A model generated the notes under the pieces. The model was not told the origin of the DNA. It did not search any database and saw only the letters and a program-made list of their open reading frames with translations. Both the position numbers and the translations under genes were made by a program. From positions 1,674,001 through 1,738,000 of the forward strand of contig NZ_JAUSUK010000001.1 of the NCBI RefSeq assembly GCF_030813515.1: 64,000 nt of DNA, written 5' to 3'. Positions 1-10,669 of this stretch are shown piece by piece (position 1 is the stretch's first letter; each line of letters begins with the position of its first letter). The DNA is from Rhodopseudomonas julia (GTDB taxonomy: Bacteria > Pseudomonadota > Alphaproteobacteria > Rhizobiales > Afifellaceae).

Positions 1-1
1 T

Positions 2-664
2 CCGGCGATGAGCATGCGGCTCATTCCGCGCAAGGTGGGCGAGCTTCTGTGCGACCGCCCCGACGTGGCGTTGTCCCTCTTCACGCGCACCTCGCGCAGC
101 GTCGAGAACTCGATGATCACGCGCGCGGCGGATTTCGGCATCTCGCTCGTGCCGACGAGCAATCCGGCGCTGCATTGCGAGCCGTTTACGAGCGTCTCGA
201 TGATCTGCGCGCTGCGTCGCGACCATCCGATGGCCCGCCAGGCGGCGATCTCGCTTGAAATGATCGCCGAGGAGCGTCTCGTGGCACTCGGGCGGGACGA
301 TCTATCCTATCCGATCATCGACGAGGCGTTTCAGCGTGCGGGGCTGGCGATGCGTCCGGCCGCGGAAGTGCAAATGGCCGATGCGGCCTGCTGCATGGTG
401 GCATCCGGTTGCGGGGTGGCGATCGTGCCTTCGCTCGTGTCTTTCGAAGCGGGCTATCCGGAGGTCGTGTTCCGCCCGCTCACCGAGCCGATCGCCATGA
501 CGACCTGGCTCTTGACCTCCACCTATCAGGAGCTGTCTCAGCTGGCGCTCGAGCTGATGGACGAGATCCGGGGTGCGGTGGAAGAGCTGGAGGCGGGGCT
601 GCACGGCACGCTCAGCCGGGATCGGGCGTCCGATTCGCGGTTTGCCGGGCCGGTGCATCCTTGA
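2..664 (+). CDS. LysR-family transcriptional regulator, C-terminal part (cut by window start)
   Basis: The frame is open from the first bases of the window, so the N-terminal helix-turn-helix lies upstream and only about 220 residues of effector-binding domain are present. The visible part has the alternating beta/alpha character of a LysR substrate-binding domain: an aspartate/alanine-rich stretch with DFGIS, a hinge-like segment with DHPMA, and the late GCGVAIVPSLV strand typical of LysR members. LysR proteins bind DNA as tetramers and switch on binding a small ligand. The ligand cannot be told from this piece. The gene ends about 150 bp before ffh on the same strand and is probably a separate unit. 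Confidence 0.8.
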   Translation, partial: PAMSMRLIPRKVGELLCDRPDVALSLFTRTSRSVENSMITRAADFGISLVPTSNPALHCEPFTSVSMICALRRDHPMARQAAISLEMIAEERLVALGRDDLSYPIIDEAFQRAGLAMRPAAEVQMADAACCMVASGCGVAIVPSLVSFEAGYPEVVFRPLTEPIAMTTWLLTSTYQELSQLALELMDEIRGAVEELEAGLHGTLSRDRASDSRFAGPVHP

Positions 665-676
665 CTTGTGGCGCGC

Positions 677-793
677 TGCCGCTTAGGTGAGCGACACTCT
701 ATAAAAGAGCCAGATTTACGACCCGCCGACCGGAACGGGATTCCGGAGGTCACCATCCGCCAGCGAAGGTTCGCCCGCGGATGCAATTTGCAT
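677..793 (+). promoter_or_regulatory. putative ffh promoter and leader with two small inverted repeats
   Basis: A TATAAA -10-like box lies at 700-705. No good -35 box sits at the usual spacing. The leader then carries CCGGAA/TTCCGG (730-735 and 741-746, 5-nt loop) and the 13-base palindrome ATGCAATTTGCAT at 781-793, just before the ffh start. The sequence features are seen; their use as promoter or operator is inference. Confidence 0.3.
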
Positions 794-812
794 TGAACGC
801 TCGAGACGCGCC

Positions 813-2333
<1,521 letters not shown>

Positions 2334-2357
2334 GGTTCAAACGCAAGGAAGACTGAA

Positions 2358-2741
2358 ATGACTGTGAAACTGAGATTGTCCCGCGGCGGCAGCAAGAAGC
2401 GCCCGTTCTACCGGGTCGTGGCTGCCGACGAGCGCGCCCCGCGCGACGGCCGCTACATCGAGCGTGTCGGCACCTACAATCCGCTTCTGCCGAAGGATCA
2501 TGCCGAGCGCATCGTGCTCAACACCGAGCGCGTCGAATACTGGCTGTCGCAGGGTGCAAAGCCGACCGATCGCGTGCTGCGCTTCCTCGACGCGGCCGGC
2601 CTTGCCAAGCGTCCGGCGCGCAACAACCCGAAGAAGGCCGAGCTCGGCGCCAAGGCCAAGGAGCGCCTCGAATTGCGCCGCCAGGCCGAAGAAGAGGCGA
2701 AGGCTGCCGCCGAGGCGCCTGCCGAGGAAGCGGCGGAGTAA
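2358..2741 (+). CDS. rpsP: 30S ribosomal protein S16
   Basis: Primary-binding protein of the 30S subunit. The start [21 protein letters not shown] and the [15 protein letters not shown] segment are diagnostic. At 127 residues it is longer than the bacterial core of about 80-90 because of an Ala/Glu/Lys-rich tail, which is common in alphaproteobacteria. The start ATG has GGAAG a few bases upstream. It sits between ffh and rimM with short gaps, as in the conserved rpsP-rimM-trmD-rplS cluster. Confidence 0.98.
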   Translation: MTVKLRLSRGGSKKRPFYRVVAADERAPRDGRYIERVGTYNPLLPKDHAERIVLNTERVEYWLSQGAKPTDRVLRFLDAAGLAKRPARNNPKKAELGAKAKERLELRRQAEEEAKAAAEAPAEEAAE

Positions 2742-2774
2742 TCCGCCGCTTTGCCGGTGCGGCAGGACAGGCCG

Positions 2775-3377
2775 ATGGCGGTTTCGCAAGATCGTGCGGC
2801 GGGAGACCGCCTCATCGTCGCAAAAATCGGCCGGGCGCATGGCGTCAGAGGCGAAGTGCGGGTGAAGACCTTCACCGCCGATCCCCTGGCGCTCGCCGAT
2901 TATTCGCCGCTTCTCACGTCGGACGGGCGTAGCTTTTCCGTCAAGGAGCTGCGTGCCGACAAGGGCGACATGGTGGTCGCCCGCTTCAAGGGCGTGTCGG
3001 ACCGCAACGCGGCCGAGACGCTCAACGGCACGATGCTCTTCGTTGCGCGTACGGCGCTGCCGGAGCCTGACGAAGACGAATTCTATTATGCCGATCTCAT
3101 CGGCCTTGCGGCCGAGGCGCCCGACGGTTCGCCGCTCGGGCGGGTCGTCGCCGTGCACGATTTCGGCGGCGGCGATATTCTCGAAGTGAAGCCCGAGCAG
3201 GGCGAGACCCTGCTTCTCTCCTTCACGCGCGAGGTGGTTCCCTCTATCGATCTTGCCGGCGGCCGCATCGTCGTCGACCTGCCCACCGAAATCGAAGTGC
3301 GGGAAGACGATGCGGCGAGCGAAGACGCGCAGGAAGAGGCCGCAGGCGAAGGCCCGGCCGAAAAGGAGAGACCATGA
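2775..3377 (+). CDS. rimM: ribosome maturation factor RimM
   Basis: 16S rRNA processing factor that binds S19 and helps mature the 30S head. The N-terminal RimM barrel begins VAKIGRAHGVRGEVRVKTF, followed by the PRC-barrel with YYADLIGL and the late LLLSFTREVVPSIDLAGGRI segment that matches the conserved IPF..VPxVD region. The ATG at 2775 is chosen over an in-frame TTG at 2751 because it gives the usual short N-terminus before the barrel. The last about 30 residues are an acidic Glu/Ala tail. The stop overlaps the next gene by 4 bases (ATGA), indicating translational coupling. Confidence 0.96.
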   Translation: MAVSQDRAAGDRLIVAKIGRAHGVRGEVRVKTFTADPLALADYSPLLTSDGRSFSVKELRADKGDMVVARFKGVSDRNAAETLNGTMLFVARTALPEPDEDEFYYADLIGLAAEAPDGSPLGRVVAVHDFGGGDILEVKPEQGETLLLSFTREVVPSIDLAGGRIVVDLPTEIEVREDDAASEDAQEEAAGEGPAEKERP

Positions 3378-3673
3378 TCATCGTTGCCGGCGAATTTCGT
3401 ATTCCCGAGGACCAGCGCGACGCCTTTCTGCCGGCGGCGCAAAAGGTGATGGCCGCGACGCGGCAGGAAACGGGCTGCCTCCTCTATACCTTCGCTTTCG
3501 ATCTCGACGTGGCGGGGCTGGTGCGCGTTTTCGAGAAATGGGAAAGCCGCGAGGCGCTCGCAGCCCATTTCAAGACCCCGCATATGGCCGAGTGGCGCCA
3601 GGCGCTGTCTGCGATCGGCGTGAGCGGGCGAAGCGTCAAAGCCTATGCCGCCGATGACGGCGAGCCGGTCTAG
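3374..3673 (+). CDS. small ABM-fold (antibiotic biosynthesis monooxygenase-like) protein
   Basis: A 99-residue protein of the dimeric alpha/beta-barrel ABM superfamily. Features visible are the opening strand MIIVAGEFRI, the ETGCLLYTFAFD segment, the VRVFEKWESREALAAHFKTPHM helix region, which corresponds to the family's E.W.....L..H motif, and a short last strand. Members act as cofactor-free quinone or small-molecule oxygenases or as stress proteins; no substrate can be assigned. It starts inside the rimM stop (ATGA overlap) and ends 12 bp before trmD, so it is almost certainly translated from the ribosome-maturation operon, where it has no known role. Confidence 0.85.
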   Translation: MIIVAGEFRIPEDQRDAFLPAAQKVMAATRQETGCLLYTFAFDLDVAGLVRVFEKWESREALAAHFKTPHMAEWRQALSAIGVSGRSVKAYAADDGEPV

Positions 3674-3685
3674 GACCGGTCCGGA

Positions 3686-4390
3686 ATGAGCTTCAAGGCG
3701 AGCGTTCTCACGCTCTTTCCCGAAATGTTTCCGGGGCCGCTCGGCATTTCGCTGGCCGGGCGGGCGCTCGAAGCCGGCCGCTTCGTACTCGAGGCGCGGC
3801 AGATCCGCGAGCACGGTATCGGCACGCATCGCATGGTCGACGACACGCCGGCCGGCGGCGGGCCGGGTATGGTGATGCGCGCCGACGTGATGGCGGCGGC
3901 GATCGATGCGGCTGCGCCCGAAGGCGATCCGCGGCCGCGCCTTCTGATGAGCCCGCGCGGACGCCCACTGACACAGAAAATGGTGAAGGATTGGGCCGCG
4001 GGCCCAGGCCTCGTCATCGTCTGCGGGCGGTTCGAGGGCATCGACGAGCGTGTCATCGAGGCGCGAGGCCTTGAAGAGGTGTCGATCGGCGATTTCGTGC
4101 TGTCGGGCGGCGAGATTGCCGCGCTCGCCCTTCTCGACGCGGTCGTGCGGCTTCTACCCGGCGTCATGGGCAAGGCGGAATCCGCCTCTGAAGAGAGCTT
4201 CGAAAACGGGCTTTTGGAATATCCGCAATATACGCGGCCGCAGGAATTCGAGGGTCGCGAGATCCCGGAGGTTCTGACCTCGGGCCATCACGGCAAGGTC
4301 GCCGAATGGCGGCGGGCGGAGGCGCTCAGGCTGACGCGCGAGAGGCGGCCGGATCTTTTGGAAGCGTCCGCTCAGCCCGCGACGAAATAA
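3686..4390 (+). CDS. trmD: tRNA (guanine(37)-N(1))-methyltransferase TrmD
   Basis: SPOUT methyltransferase making m1G37 in tRNAs, which prevents +1 frameshifting. It starts [20 protein letters not shown], contains the knot segments [17 protein letters not shown] and [32 protein letters not shown], and has the C-terminal [10 protein letters not shown] anticodon-binding segment. The length of 234 residues is typical. Its 3' end overlaps by 19 bases the 3' end of the convergent TauE-family gene, so the two messages are complementary there. In many relatives rplS follows directly; here it is displaced. Confidence 0.97.
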   Translation: MSFKASVLTLFPEMFPGPLGISLAGRALEAGRFVLEARQIREHGIGTHRMVDDTPAGGGPGMVMRADVMAAAIDAAAPEGDPRPRLLMSPRGRPLTQKMVKDWAAGPGLVIVCGRFEGIDERVIEARGLEEVSIGDFVLSGGEIAALALLDAVVRLLPGVMGKAESASEESFENGLLEYPQYTRPQEFEGREIPEVLTSGHHGKVAEWRRAEALRLTRERRPDLLEASAQPATK

Positions 4391-5121
4391 TAGACGGTGA
4401 GGACGAGGCCGACGGCGATGACGAAGCCGCGGACATAGGTCTGCGGGAATTTCCGTGCTGCGGCGACGCCGAGATAGCCGCCGAGCGCGACGGCGACCAG
4501 CATCACCGAGCCGGCACTCCAATCGACGATGCCGCCCTGCACGAAGACGACGATGGCGATGATGGCGATCACCACCGACAAAAGCGTCTTGATGGCGTTG
4601 ATGCGGTGGAAATCGTCACCCTCGGTGAGGCCGAGCGAGGCGAGCATCATGATGCCCATGCCGGCGCCGAAGAAGCCGCCATAGATCGCCACGACAAACT
4701 GGATCGTCCAGGCGAGCCAGGGCGGGGAATGGAGATCACGAGCCCGCAGCGCGCGCGTGACGCGCGGACCGGCCGCGAAGAGCGAGGTGGCGGCGATCAA
4801 AAGCCAGGGCACCATGGCGCGGAATTGCGGATTGTCGAGCGCCAGAAGCACGAGCGCGCCGATGAGCCCACCGAAGACGGAGACGACGAGATAGGGAAGG
4901 GAGGCCCGACCGATCTTCCGCAATTCGCGCCGATAGGCGAGCGTCGAGGTCACATAACCCGGGAACTGGGTGATGGAGGTCGTGGCGTTGGCCGTGATCG
5001 GCGGAACGCCGACGAGGGTGAGCGCGCCAAAAGCAATGAAGGTGCCGCCACCGGCAACGGCGTTGACGGCGCCGGAGACGAAGCCGGCGAGGACGAGTAG
5101 AAGAATGTCGAGAAGAGACAT
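4372..5121 (-). CDS. TauE/SafE-family membrane exporter
   Basis: A 249-residue integral membrane protein with about eight hydrophobic segments and the family's two internally related halves. The first half starts with [27 protein letters not shown], with the GxxSGxxxxxxGGGG-like glycine motif, and the second has [22 protein letters not shown]. Family members move sulfite, sulfoacetate or other organosulfonates across the inner membrane; the substrate here is unknown. It lies antisense between trmD and rplS and splits the usual operon. No neighbour points to sulfur metabolism. Confidence 0.85.
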   Translation of the reverse strand: MSLLDILLLVLAGFVSGAVNAVAGGGTFIAFGALTLVGVPPITANATTSITQFPGYVTSTLAYRRELRKIGRASLPYLVVSVFGGLIGALVLLALDNPQFRAMVPWLLIAATSLFAAGPRVTRALRARDLHSPPWLAWTIQFVVAIYGGFFGAGMGIMMLASLGLTEGDDFHRINAIKTLLSVVIAIIAIVVFVQGGIVDWSAGSVMLVAVALGGYLGVAAARKFPQTYVRGFVIAVGLVLTVYYFVAG

Positions 5122-5462
5122 GGTGAAGGTTTCGTCCTGACCGTTCGGGCGCGTTCCGGGGCCGTTTGTGGTGGTTCATGGCCGTTTGTCGGCGGCGCAC
5201 GTCCTAAACCTGTCTTCGCCGGAGCGCAAAAGGCAAGTCCGCCGATTGTGACATGAGATGAAAGGTGTCGGCGAGGCGGCCGAGGCCGGGCAGAGTTGCT
5301 GCAGCGTCGTTTTTGCATGCCGGGGGCGTCGACATGAGGCCGCAGAGCGTGTATATGGCCGCCAACTTCCGATCCGATGTGCGAAACAAAGCCGCGCAAC
5401 GGTCGTTTCGTCGTGAAACGATACGTCGAAACCAGCCAGCGCGCGACGAAGAGGTTTGAGAG
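5122..5462. other. 341-bp intergenic region upstream of rplS
   Basis: No gene is convincing here. The region must hold the divergent promoters of the TauE gene and rplS, because rplS is cut off from trmD by a minus-strand gene. A hairpin TCGTTTC/GAAACGA (5403-5409 and 5415-5421, loop GTCGT) lies about 40 bases before the rplS start and could be part of an L19 leader. Its function is unproven. Confidence 0.4.
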
Positions 5463-5927
5463 ATGAACGCGATCCAAGAGATCGAGCAGGCGGAGATGGC
5501 GACGATCATCGATCGGCGTGTCATTCCGGAGTTCGAGGCGGGCGACACGGTCCGCGTACATGTGCGTGTGACGGACGGCAACCGCACCCGTCTGCAGGCC
5601 TATGAGGGCGTCGTTATCGCGCGCTCCGGCGGCGGTCTTCACGAGAGCTTCACGGTGCGGAAGATCTCCTACGGCGAAGGCGTCGAGCGCGTCTTCCCGG
5701 TCTATTCTCCGCTGATCGAGAAGCTCGAAGTTGTGCGGCGCGGCAAGGTGCGGCGCGCAAAGCTCTATTATCTGCGCGGCCGTCGCGGCAAGTCTGCACG
5801 TATCGCCGAAGATGCGCGCGTGCGCGCAAAGCGCTTGAACGACGAGGCGCGAGAAATCGCTGCCGCCGAGCGCGCAGCCGTCAAAGAAGCGAAGGAAGCA
5901 GCCAAGGCAGAAAACGCCGAAGGCTGA
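5463..5927 (+). CDS. rplS: 50S ribosomal protein L19
   Basis: Protein at the 30S/50S interface. [12 protein letters not shown], then the core [58 protein letters not shown], and [14 protein letters not shown] are diagnostic. At 154 residues it carries a C-terminal Ala/Glu/Lys tail beyond the core of about 115 residues, as in other Hyphomicrobiales. A strong terminator follows within 50 bp, so rplS appears to be a single-gene unit here. Confidence 0.98.
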   Translation: MNAIQEIEQAEMATIIDRRVIPEFEAGDTVRVHVRVTDGNRTRLQAYEGVVIARSGGGLHESFTVRKISYGEGVERVFPVYSPLIEKLEVVRRGKVRRAKLYYLRGRRGKSARIAEDARVRAKRLNDEAREIAAAERAAVKEAKEAAKAENAEG

Positions 5928-5973
5928 CGCTGAGCTTTATTCCCGCCCGTTTGGGCGGGCTCAAATGTTTTAA

Positions 5974-5997
5974 AGGCGCCCTGCGGGGCGCCTTTTT
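5974..5997 (+). terminator. intrinsic terminator after rplS
   Basis: An AGGCGCCC/GGGGCGCCT stem with a 3-nt loop is followed by a run of five T. A smaller GCCCG-type inverted repeat (5942-5960) precedes it. Confidence 0.85.
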
Positions 5998-6194
5998 ATT
6001 TGCGCGTTTGCGCCTTTGTCCTTCAGAAAATTTCGCGGCAGTGCAACCTCGCCTTGTTGAAGGGGCGCGGACCATCGAAAGTAGTATTGCGGTGGGTGCA
6101 TGGGACCTATACCGAAACGCATGGCGAACCAGCGTCGCCCGAATGCGGTCCGCCGCCAACGAATTGAAAAATATACTGGAGGAAATGAACGCTC

Positions 6195-7547
6195 ATGAGC
6201 ACCAACGATAGGACGAGTCTGTCTCGCCGCAGCCTCCTCAAGGCCTCCGCCGCCGGCGCGACCGTTCTCGCGGCCCCGCATTTCTTCATCAAGGGTGCGT
6301 ATGCGGCCGAATACTGCAACATGCCGACGGGCGACACAGTCACGCTCGGTTTCAACGTGCCGCAAACGGGGCCTTATGCCGATGAAGGCCTCGATGAACT
6401 CAAGGCCTTCCAGCTCGCCGTCAAACATCTGAACGGTGAAGGCGATGGCGGCGCGCTCAACACTTTCAAGCCGTCGAACCTCAAGGGCAACGGCATCCTC
6501 GGCAAGAAGGTCGCCTATGTATCGGGCGACACGCAGACGAAGTCCGACGCCGCCCGCGCTTCAGCCAAGCGCATGATCGAGAAGGACGGCGCCCTGATGA
6601 TCTCCGGTGGCTCCTCGTCGGGCGTGGCGGTCGCGGTCCAGTCGCTGTGCCAGGAGACCGGCGTGATCTTCATGGCCGGTCTCACGCATTCCAACGACAC
6701 GACCGGCAAAGACAAGCGCCGCTACGGCTTCCGCCACTTCTTCAACGCCTATATGTCCGGCCAGGCGCTCGGCCCGATCCTCGCCCAGGAATATGGCAAG
6801 GACCGCAAGGCCTATCATCTGACGGCCGACTACACCTGGGGCTGGACGCAGGAAGAATCGATCAAGGACGCCACCGAAAAGCTCGGCTGGGAGACGGTTC
6901 AGACCGTCCGCACGCCGCTCGGTGCCGGCGACTTCTCGCAGTATCTGACGCCGGTCCTGAATTCCGGTGCGGACGTCCTGATCCTCAACCATTACGGCTC
7001 CGACATGGTGAACTCGCTGCGCCAGGCGGTGCAGTTCGGCATGCGCGAGAAGCAGGTGAACGGCAAAGACTTCCAGATCGTCGTGCCGCTCTATTCCGAG
7101 CTGATGGCGATGGGCGCCGGCGAGGCGGTGAAGGGCATCCTCGGCACCGCCAACTGGAACTGGCAGCTCGACAACGACGGCACCAAGGCCTTTGCGAAGT
7201 CGTTCGGTCAGGAATACGGCCAGCCGCCGTCGCAGGCTGCGCAGACCTGCTACGCCCAGACGATCCTCTACGCCAATGCCTGCGAAACGGCGGGCGAGTT
7301 CACGCCGCCGGCGGTGATCAAGGCGCTCGAAGGCTTCGAATTCGAAGGCCTCGGCAACGGCAAGACGCTCTATCGCGCCGAAGACCACCAGTGCTTCAAG
7401 CCGGTCCTCGTCGTGAAGGGCAAGGAGAACCCCTCCAACCAGTTCGACATCCTGGAAGTCGTCGAAGTGGTGCCGACCGAACAGGTGACCTACGACCCGT
7501 CGATCTTCGGCGGCGAGCTCGGCCCCTACGAGGTCCAGGGCTGCTAA
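6195..7547 (+). CDS. ABC transporter periplasmic substrate-binding protein (branched-chain amino acid/amide type, Tat-exported)
   Basis: Captures the substrate of the ABC importer encoded directly downstream. The N-terminus holds a twin-arginine signal (SRRSLLK, R11-R12), a hydrophobic stretch, and a likely cleavage after AYA at about residue 37, so the protein is probably exported folded. The rest fits the Leu/Ile/Val-binding (periplasmic-binding type 1) fold: VTLGFNVPQTGPYADEG at the start, GGSSSGVAVAVQSLCQETGVIF, and GADVLILNHYGSDMVNSLRQA. Its length of 450 residues is long for LivK and closer to amide/urea-type binders. Substrate is unknown. An SD-like GGAGGA lies at 6178-6183. Confidence 0.92.
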   Translation: MSTNDRTSLSRRSLLKASAAGATVLAAPHFFIKGAYAAEYCNMPTGDTVTLGFNVPQTGPYADEGLDELKAFQLAVKHLNGEGDGGALNTFKPSNLKGNGILGKKVAYVSGDTQTKSDAARASAKRMIEKDGALMISGGSSSGVAVAVQSLCQETGVIFMAGLTHSNDTTGKDKRRYGFRHFFNAYMSGQALGPILAQEYGKDRKAYHLTADYTWGWTQEESIKDATEKLGWETVQTVRTPLGAGDFSQYLTPVLNSGADVLILNHYGSDMVNSLRQAVQFGMREKQVNGKDFQIVVPLYSELMAMGAGEAVKGILGTANWNWQLDNDGTKAFAKSFGQEYGQPPSQAAQTCYAQTILYANACETAGEFTPPAVIKALEGFEFEGLGNGKTLYRAEDHQCFKPVLVVKGKENPSNQFDILEVVEVVPTEQVTYDPSIFGGELGPYEVQGC

Positions 7548-7563
7548 AGCCCAATCAACCGGT

Positions 7564-7587
7564 GCCGACCGCCTGCGTGCGGTCGGC
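7564..7587 (+). other. intercistronic stem-loop between binding-protein and permease genes
   Basis: A perfect 9-bp stem, GCCGACCGC/GCGGTCGGC, with a 6-nt loop and no T-run. In binding-protein operons such structures often lie after the first gene and protect or partly terminate its message; that role is inferred here. Confidence 0.6.
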
Positions 7588-7641
7588 TTCCTCCCCCCGT
7601 GATGCCTGATCGACCCGCTTTGTGAGTGGGTTGGAGGGGAT

Positions 7642-8658
7642 ATGGACGCGCTTATTCTTCAAATTTTGAACGGTCTCGACAAAGGCGCCGCCTATGCGCT
7701 CATCGCGCTCGGGCTGACGCTCGTCTTCGGGACGCTCGGTGTCGTCAACTTCGCCCATGGGGCGCTTTTCATGCTCGGCGCCTTCTGCGCCGTGACCATG
7801 CAGAAGCTTCTGACCCTGTCGACGCGGGTTCGCGACGAGAGCATCACCTTCTTCGAGGCTTATAAGGAAGTCCCGTATCTGGAGAGCTGGCTCGGCGATA
7901 CGGGGCGGATGATCATCGATTATTCGGTGCCTCTCTCCATCCTCCTGACGATCCCCTTTATGCTCCTCGTCGGCGTCGTCATGGAGCGCGGCCTCATCCG
8001 GCATTTCTACAAGCGCAGCCATGCGGAGCAGATCCTCGTCACCTTCGGGCTCGCGATCGTGCTGCAGGAGATCATCAAGGCGATCTTCGGCGCCAATCCG
8101 GTGCCGGTGCCGGCACCGCCGGCCGTTGCCGGCTCCGCGTCGATCGGCGAATGGTTCGGCCTCGGCCCGGCGATCTCCTATCCGTGGTGGCGTCTCGTCT
8201 ATCTCGCCTTCTCTGTCGTCATTCTCGCCGCCGTCTTCGCCTTTCTGCAGCTCACCACCTTCGGCATGACGGTTCGGGCGGGCATGCGCGACCGCGAGAC
8301 GGTCGGGCTTCTCGGCATCGACATCGAAAAGCGCTTCATCATCGTGTTTGCGCTGGCGGCGATCGTCGCAGGCCTTGCCGGCGCGATGTACGCGCCGATT
8401 CTCGCACCCAACTACCATCTCGGCATGGACTTTCTGGTGATCTCCTTCGTCGTCGTCGTGGTCGGCGGCATGGGTTCGCTCGGCGGCGCTGTCGCGGCAG
8501 GATTCCTTCTCGGCATCCTGCAATCCTTCGCCTCCATGACGGAGGTGAAATCGATCCTGCCGGGCATCGATCAGATCATCATCTATCTCGTCGCCGTCGT
8601 GATCCTCTTGGTGCGCCCGCGCGGTTTGATGGGCCGCTCCGGGATCATGGAGACCTAA
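7642..8658 (+). CDS. branched-chain-type ABC transporter permease (LivH family)
   Basis: First inner-membrane permease of the importer. The LivH-like start [44 protein letters not shown] is characteristic. Several hydrophobic helices follow, and the C-terminus holds the [33 protein letters not shown] signature with the GGxGSxxGA coupling-loop motif. The 338-residue length exceeds E. coli LivH by a loop around residues 55-90. The downstream livM-type gene starts 2 bp after its stop, consistent with co-translation. Confidence 0.93.
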   Translation: MDALILQILNGLDKGAAYALIALGLTLVFGTLGVVNFAHGALFMLGAFCAVTMQKLLTLSTRVRDESITFFEAYKEVPYLESWLGDTGRMIIDYSVPLSILLTIPFMLLVGVVMERGLIRHFYKRSHAEQILVTFGLAIVLQEIIKAIFGANPVPVPAPPAVAGSASIGEWFGLGPAISYPWWRLVYLAFSVVILAAVFAFLQLTTFGMTVRAGMRDRETVGLLGIDIEKRFIIVFALAAIVAGLAGAMYAPILAPNYHLGMDFLVISFVVVVVGGMGSLGGAVAAGFLLGILQSFASMTEVKSILPGIDQIIIYLVAVVILLVRPRGLMGRSGIMET

Positions 8659-8660
8659 GC

Positions 8661-9899
8661 ATGGTCAAGAAAGTCATCCAAAAAATCCGCAAGGCCGCAA
8701 TTTCCGATCCGGATTTCGAAGTCTCCACCCGGCAATTGCCGCCGCGGGGGCCCGAAACGAAGCCGATGACGCCGGTCGACAAGGACTGGATCGCCATCGT
8801 CGCCTTCACCGTCGTCGTCCTTGCCATGCCCTGGTGGTTGCAGCCGCTCGGTGCCGCCTATCCGGACCTCATGCAGAAGTTCGCGATCTACGGCATCTTC
8901 GCGCTCGGCTTCAATCTTCTGTTCGGCCTGACGGGCTACCTCTCCTTCGGCCACGCCGCCTTTCTCGGCGTCGGCTCCTATGCGGCGGTGTGGTCGTTCA
9001 AGCTCTTCACGATGAACATCATCCCGGCGGTCATCTTCGCGATGCTCGTCGCCGGTGTTCTCGCCGTCGTCATCGGCTTCATCAGCCTCAGACGGTCGGG
9101 CATCTACTTCTCGATCCTGACGCTCGCGCTCGCCCAGATGTGCTACAATCTCGCCTATTCGGTGCTGACGCCGATCACCAATGGCGAGACCGGTCTGCGA
9201 GTGCTGCGCGACGATCCGCGGTATCTCGACGCCGCCTTCGGCGCCGAGCACCAGGGTGTGCTTCTCGGCAATCTCTTCGGCGAGAGCATGGTCGGCTATC
9301 CGGGCTTTTATCTGTGCGCCGGGCTTCTCATCATCGCCTTCTACATCGCGCTTCGGATCATGCGCTCGCCCTACGGCATGATGCTGCGGGCCATCAAATC
9401 GAACCAGAACCGCATGATCTATACGGGCTTCAACCCCCGTCCCTATATGCTGACGATCTTCATCATCTCCGGCATGTATGCGGGGCTGGCGGGGGCGCTC
9501 CTTGCCATCACCGATCCGCTTGCCGGGGCGGAGCGCATGCAGTGGACGGCGTCGGGCGAGGTCGTGCTGATGACCATCCTCGGCGGTGCCGGCACCATTT
9601 CGGGGCCGATCCTCGGGGCTGCCATCATCAAATATTTCGAGAACATCTTCTCGGCCTTGAACGACAGCGCGCTCGCCTCGGCCTTCTCGTTCCTGCCGCA
9701 CAGTGTCCAGGAATTCGTCGTCACTATTCTGAGCCCCTTCGTCGGCGAGGGATGGCATCTGACGCTCGGCCTCCTCTTCATGATCATCGTCATCTTTCTG
9801 CCCGGCGGCATCATGGAAGGCATCCGGCGGACCTACCGCTTCCTGCGTGGCCATGGGCGCGGATCGAAGACGCAGACCGATCTGCAGGCTGCAGAGTGA
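8661..9899 (+). CDS. branched-chain-type ABC transporter permease (LivM family)
   Basis: Second permease. The ATG at 8661 is used, 2 bp after the preceding stop; it gives 412 residues with a hydrophilic N-terminal extension of about 60 residues (Lys/Pro/Arg-rich) before the first helix. The LivM hallmarks are [51 protein letters not shown] and [26 protein letters not shown]. The frame stays open upstream into the LivH gene, but that part is only overlap. Confidence 0.93.
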   Translation: MVKKVIQKIRKAAISDPDFEVSTRQLPPRGPETKPMTPVDKDWIAIVAFTVVVLAMPWWLQPLGAAYPDLMQKFAIYGIFALGFNLLFGLTGYLSFGHAAFLGVGSYAAVWSFKLFTMNIIPAVIFAMLVAGVLAVVIGFISLRRSGIYFSILTLALAQMCYNLAYSVLTPITNGETGLRVLRDDPRYLDAAFGAEHQGVLLGNLFGESMVGYPGFYLCAGLLIIAFYIALRIMRSPYGMMLRAIKSNQNRMIYTGFNPRPYMLTIFIISGMYAGLAGALLAITDPLAGAERMQWTASGEVVLMTILGGAGTISGPILGAAIIKYFENIFSALNDSALASAFSFLPHSVQEFVVTILSPFVGEGWHLTLGLLFMIIVIFLPGGIMEGIRRTYRFLRGHGRGSKTQTDLQAAE

Positions 9900-9910
9900 A
9901 AGGCTGACAG

Positions 9911-10669
9911 ATGAACAACGCAGTCCTGCATGTGTCGGACGTGCAAAAGAGCTTTGGGGGCCTTCGTGCCCTCACCGACATCGAGCTCCAGGTGGAGAAG
10001 GGCAAAACCCACGCCATCATCGGGCCGAACGGCGCCGGAAAATCGACGCTTCTCAATGTGTGCATCGGGCGCTTGCCGCCCGATTCCGGCACCGTCACCT
10101 TCGATGGCCATCTCATCACCGGGCGGCCGCCCTATGAGATCAACCAGCTCGGCGTGGCGCGCGTGTTCCAGACGCCGGAGATCTTTCCCGATCTCTCGCT
10201 TCTGCAGAACGTCATGGTGCCGGCCTTCGCCAAGCGCGACGGCACGTTCCGCATGAGCGCACTCTCCTCGCTCGAAAAGGAGACTGATCTGCGCGATGAG
10301 GCGGAGAAGCTTCTGGAGGATGTCGGGCTTCTGCAGTTCTACGCCAAGCTCGCCTCCAGCCTGTCGCGCGGCGACAAGCGTCGGCTGGAACTCGCCATGT
10401 GCCTCATCCAACATCCGAAGCTTCTGCTTCTCGACGAGCCGACGGCCGGCATGTCGCGGCACGACACCAACCGCACCATCGATCTTCTCAAGCAGATCAA
10501 GGAGCGCGGCATGACCAAGGTGATCATCGAGCACGACATGCATGTCGTGTTCTCGCTCGCCGACCGCATTTCGGTTTTGGCGCAAGGCAAGATCATCGCC
10601 GAGGGAACGCCCGACGAAGTGCGCGGCAGCCCGCGCGTGCAGGAAGCCTATCTGGGAGGAGCGCATTGA
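9911..10669 (+). CDS. branched-chain-type ABC transporter ATP-binding protein (LivG family)
   Basis: Cytoplasmic ATPase energizing the importer. It has Walker A GPNGAGKS at 38-45, Q-loop VFQTPEIF, Walker B LLLLDEPTAG and switch histidine in VIIEHDM. The ABC signature reads LSRGDKR rather than LSGGQ, a variation compatible with this family, in which LSYGxQR forms are common. The 252-residue length is typical. Its TGA overlaps the next ATG by one base (TGATG), indicating coupling to the LivF-type subunit. Confidence 0.93.
   Translation: MNNAVLHVSDVQKSFGGLRALTDIELQVEKGKTHAIIGPNGAGKSTLLNVCIGRLPPDSGTVTFDGHLITGRPPYEINQLGVARVFQTPEIFPDLSLLQNVMVPAFAKRDGTFRMSALSSLEKETDLRDEAEKLLEDVGLLQFYAKLASSLSRGDKRRLELAMCLIQHPKLLLLDEPTAGMSRHDTNRTIDLLKQIKERGMTKVIIEHDMHVVFSLADRISVLAQGKIIAEGTPDEVRGSPRVQEAYLGGAH

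Noticed and set aside
5265-5459. 64-codon frame upstream of rplS
   Set aside because: Basic, unstructured product, no SD, lies in the presumed leader region.
8151-8660. N-terminal extension of the LivM-type gene through the LivH gene
   Set aside because: The open frame overlaps a well-conserved gene in another frame; ATG at 8661 fits the family and the operon spacing.
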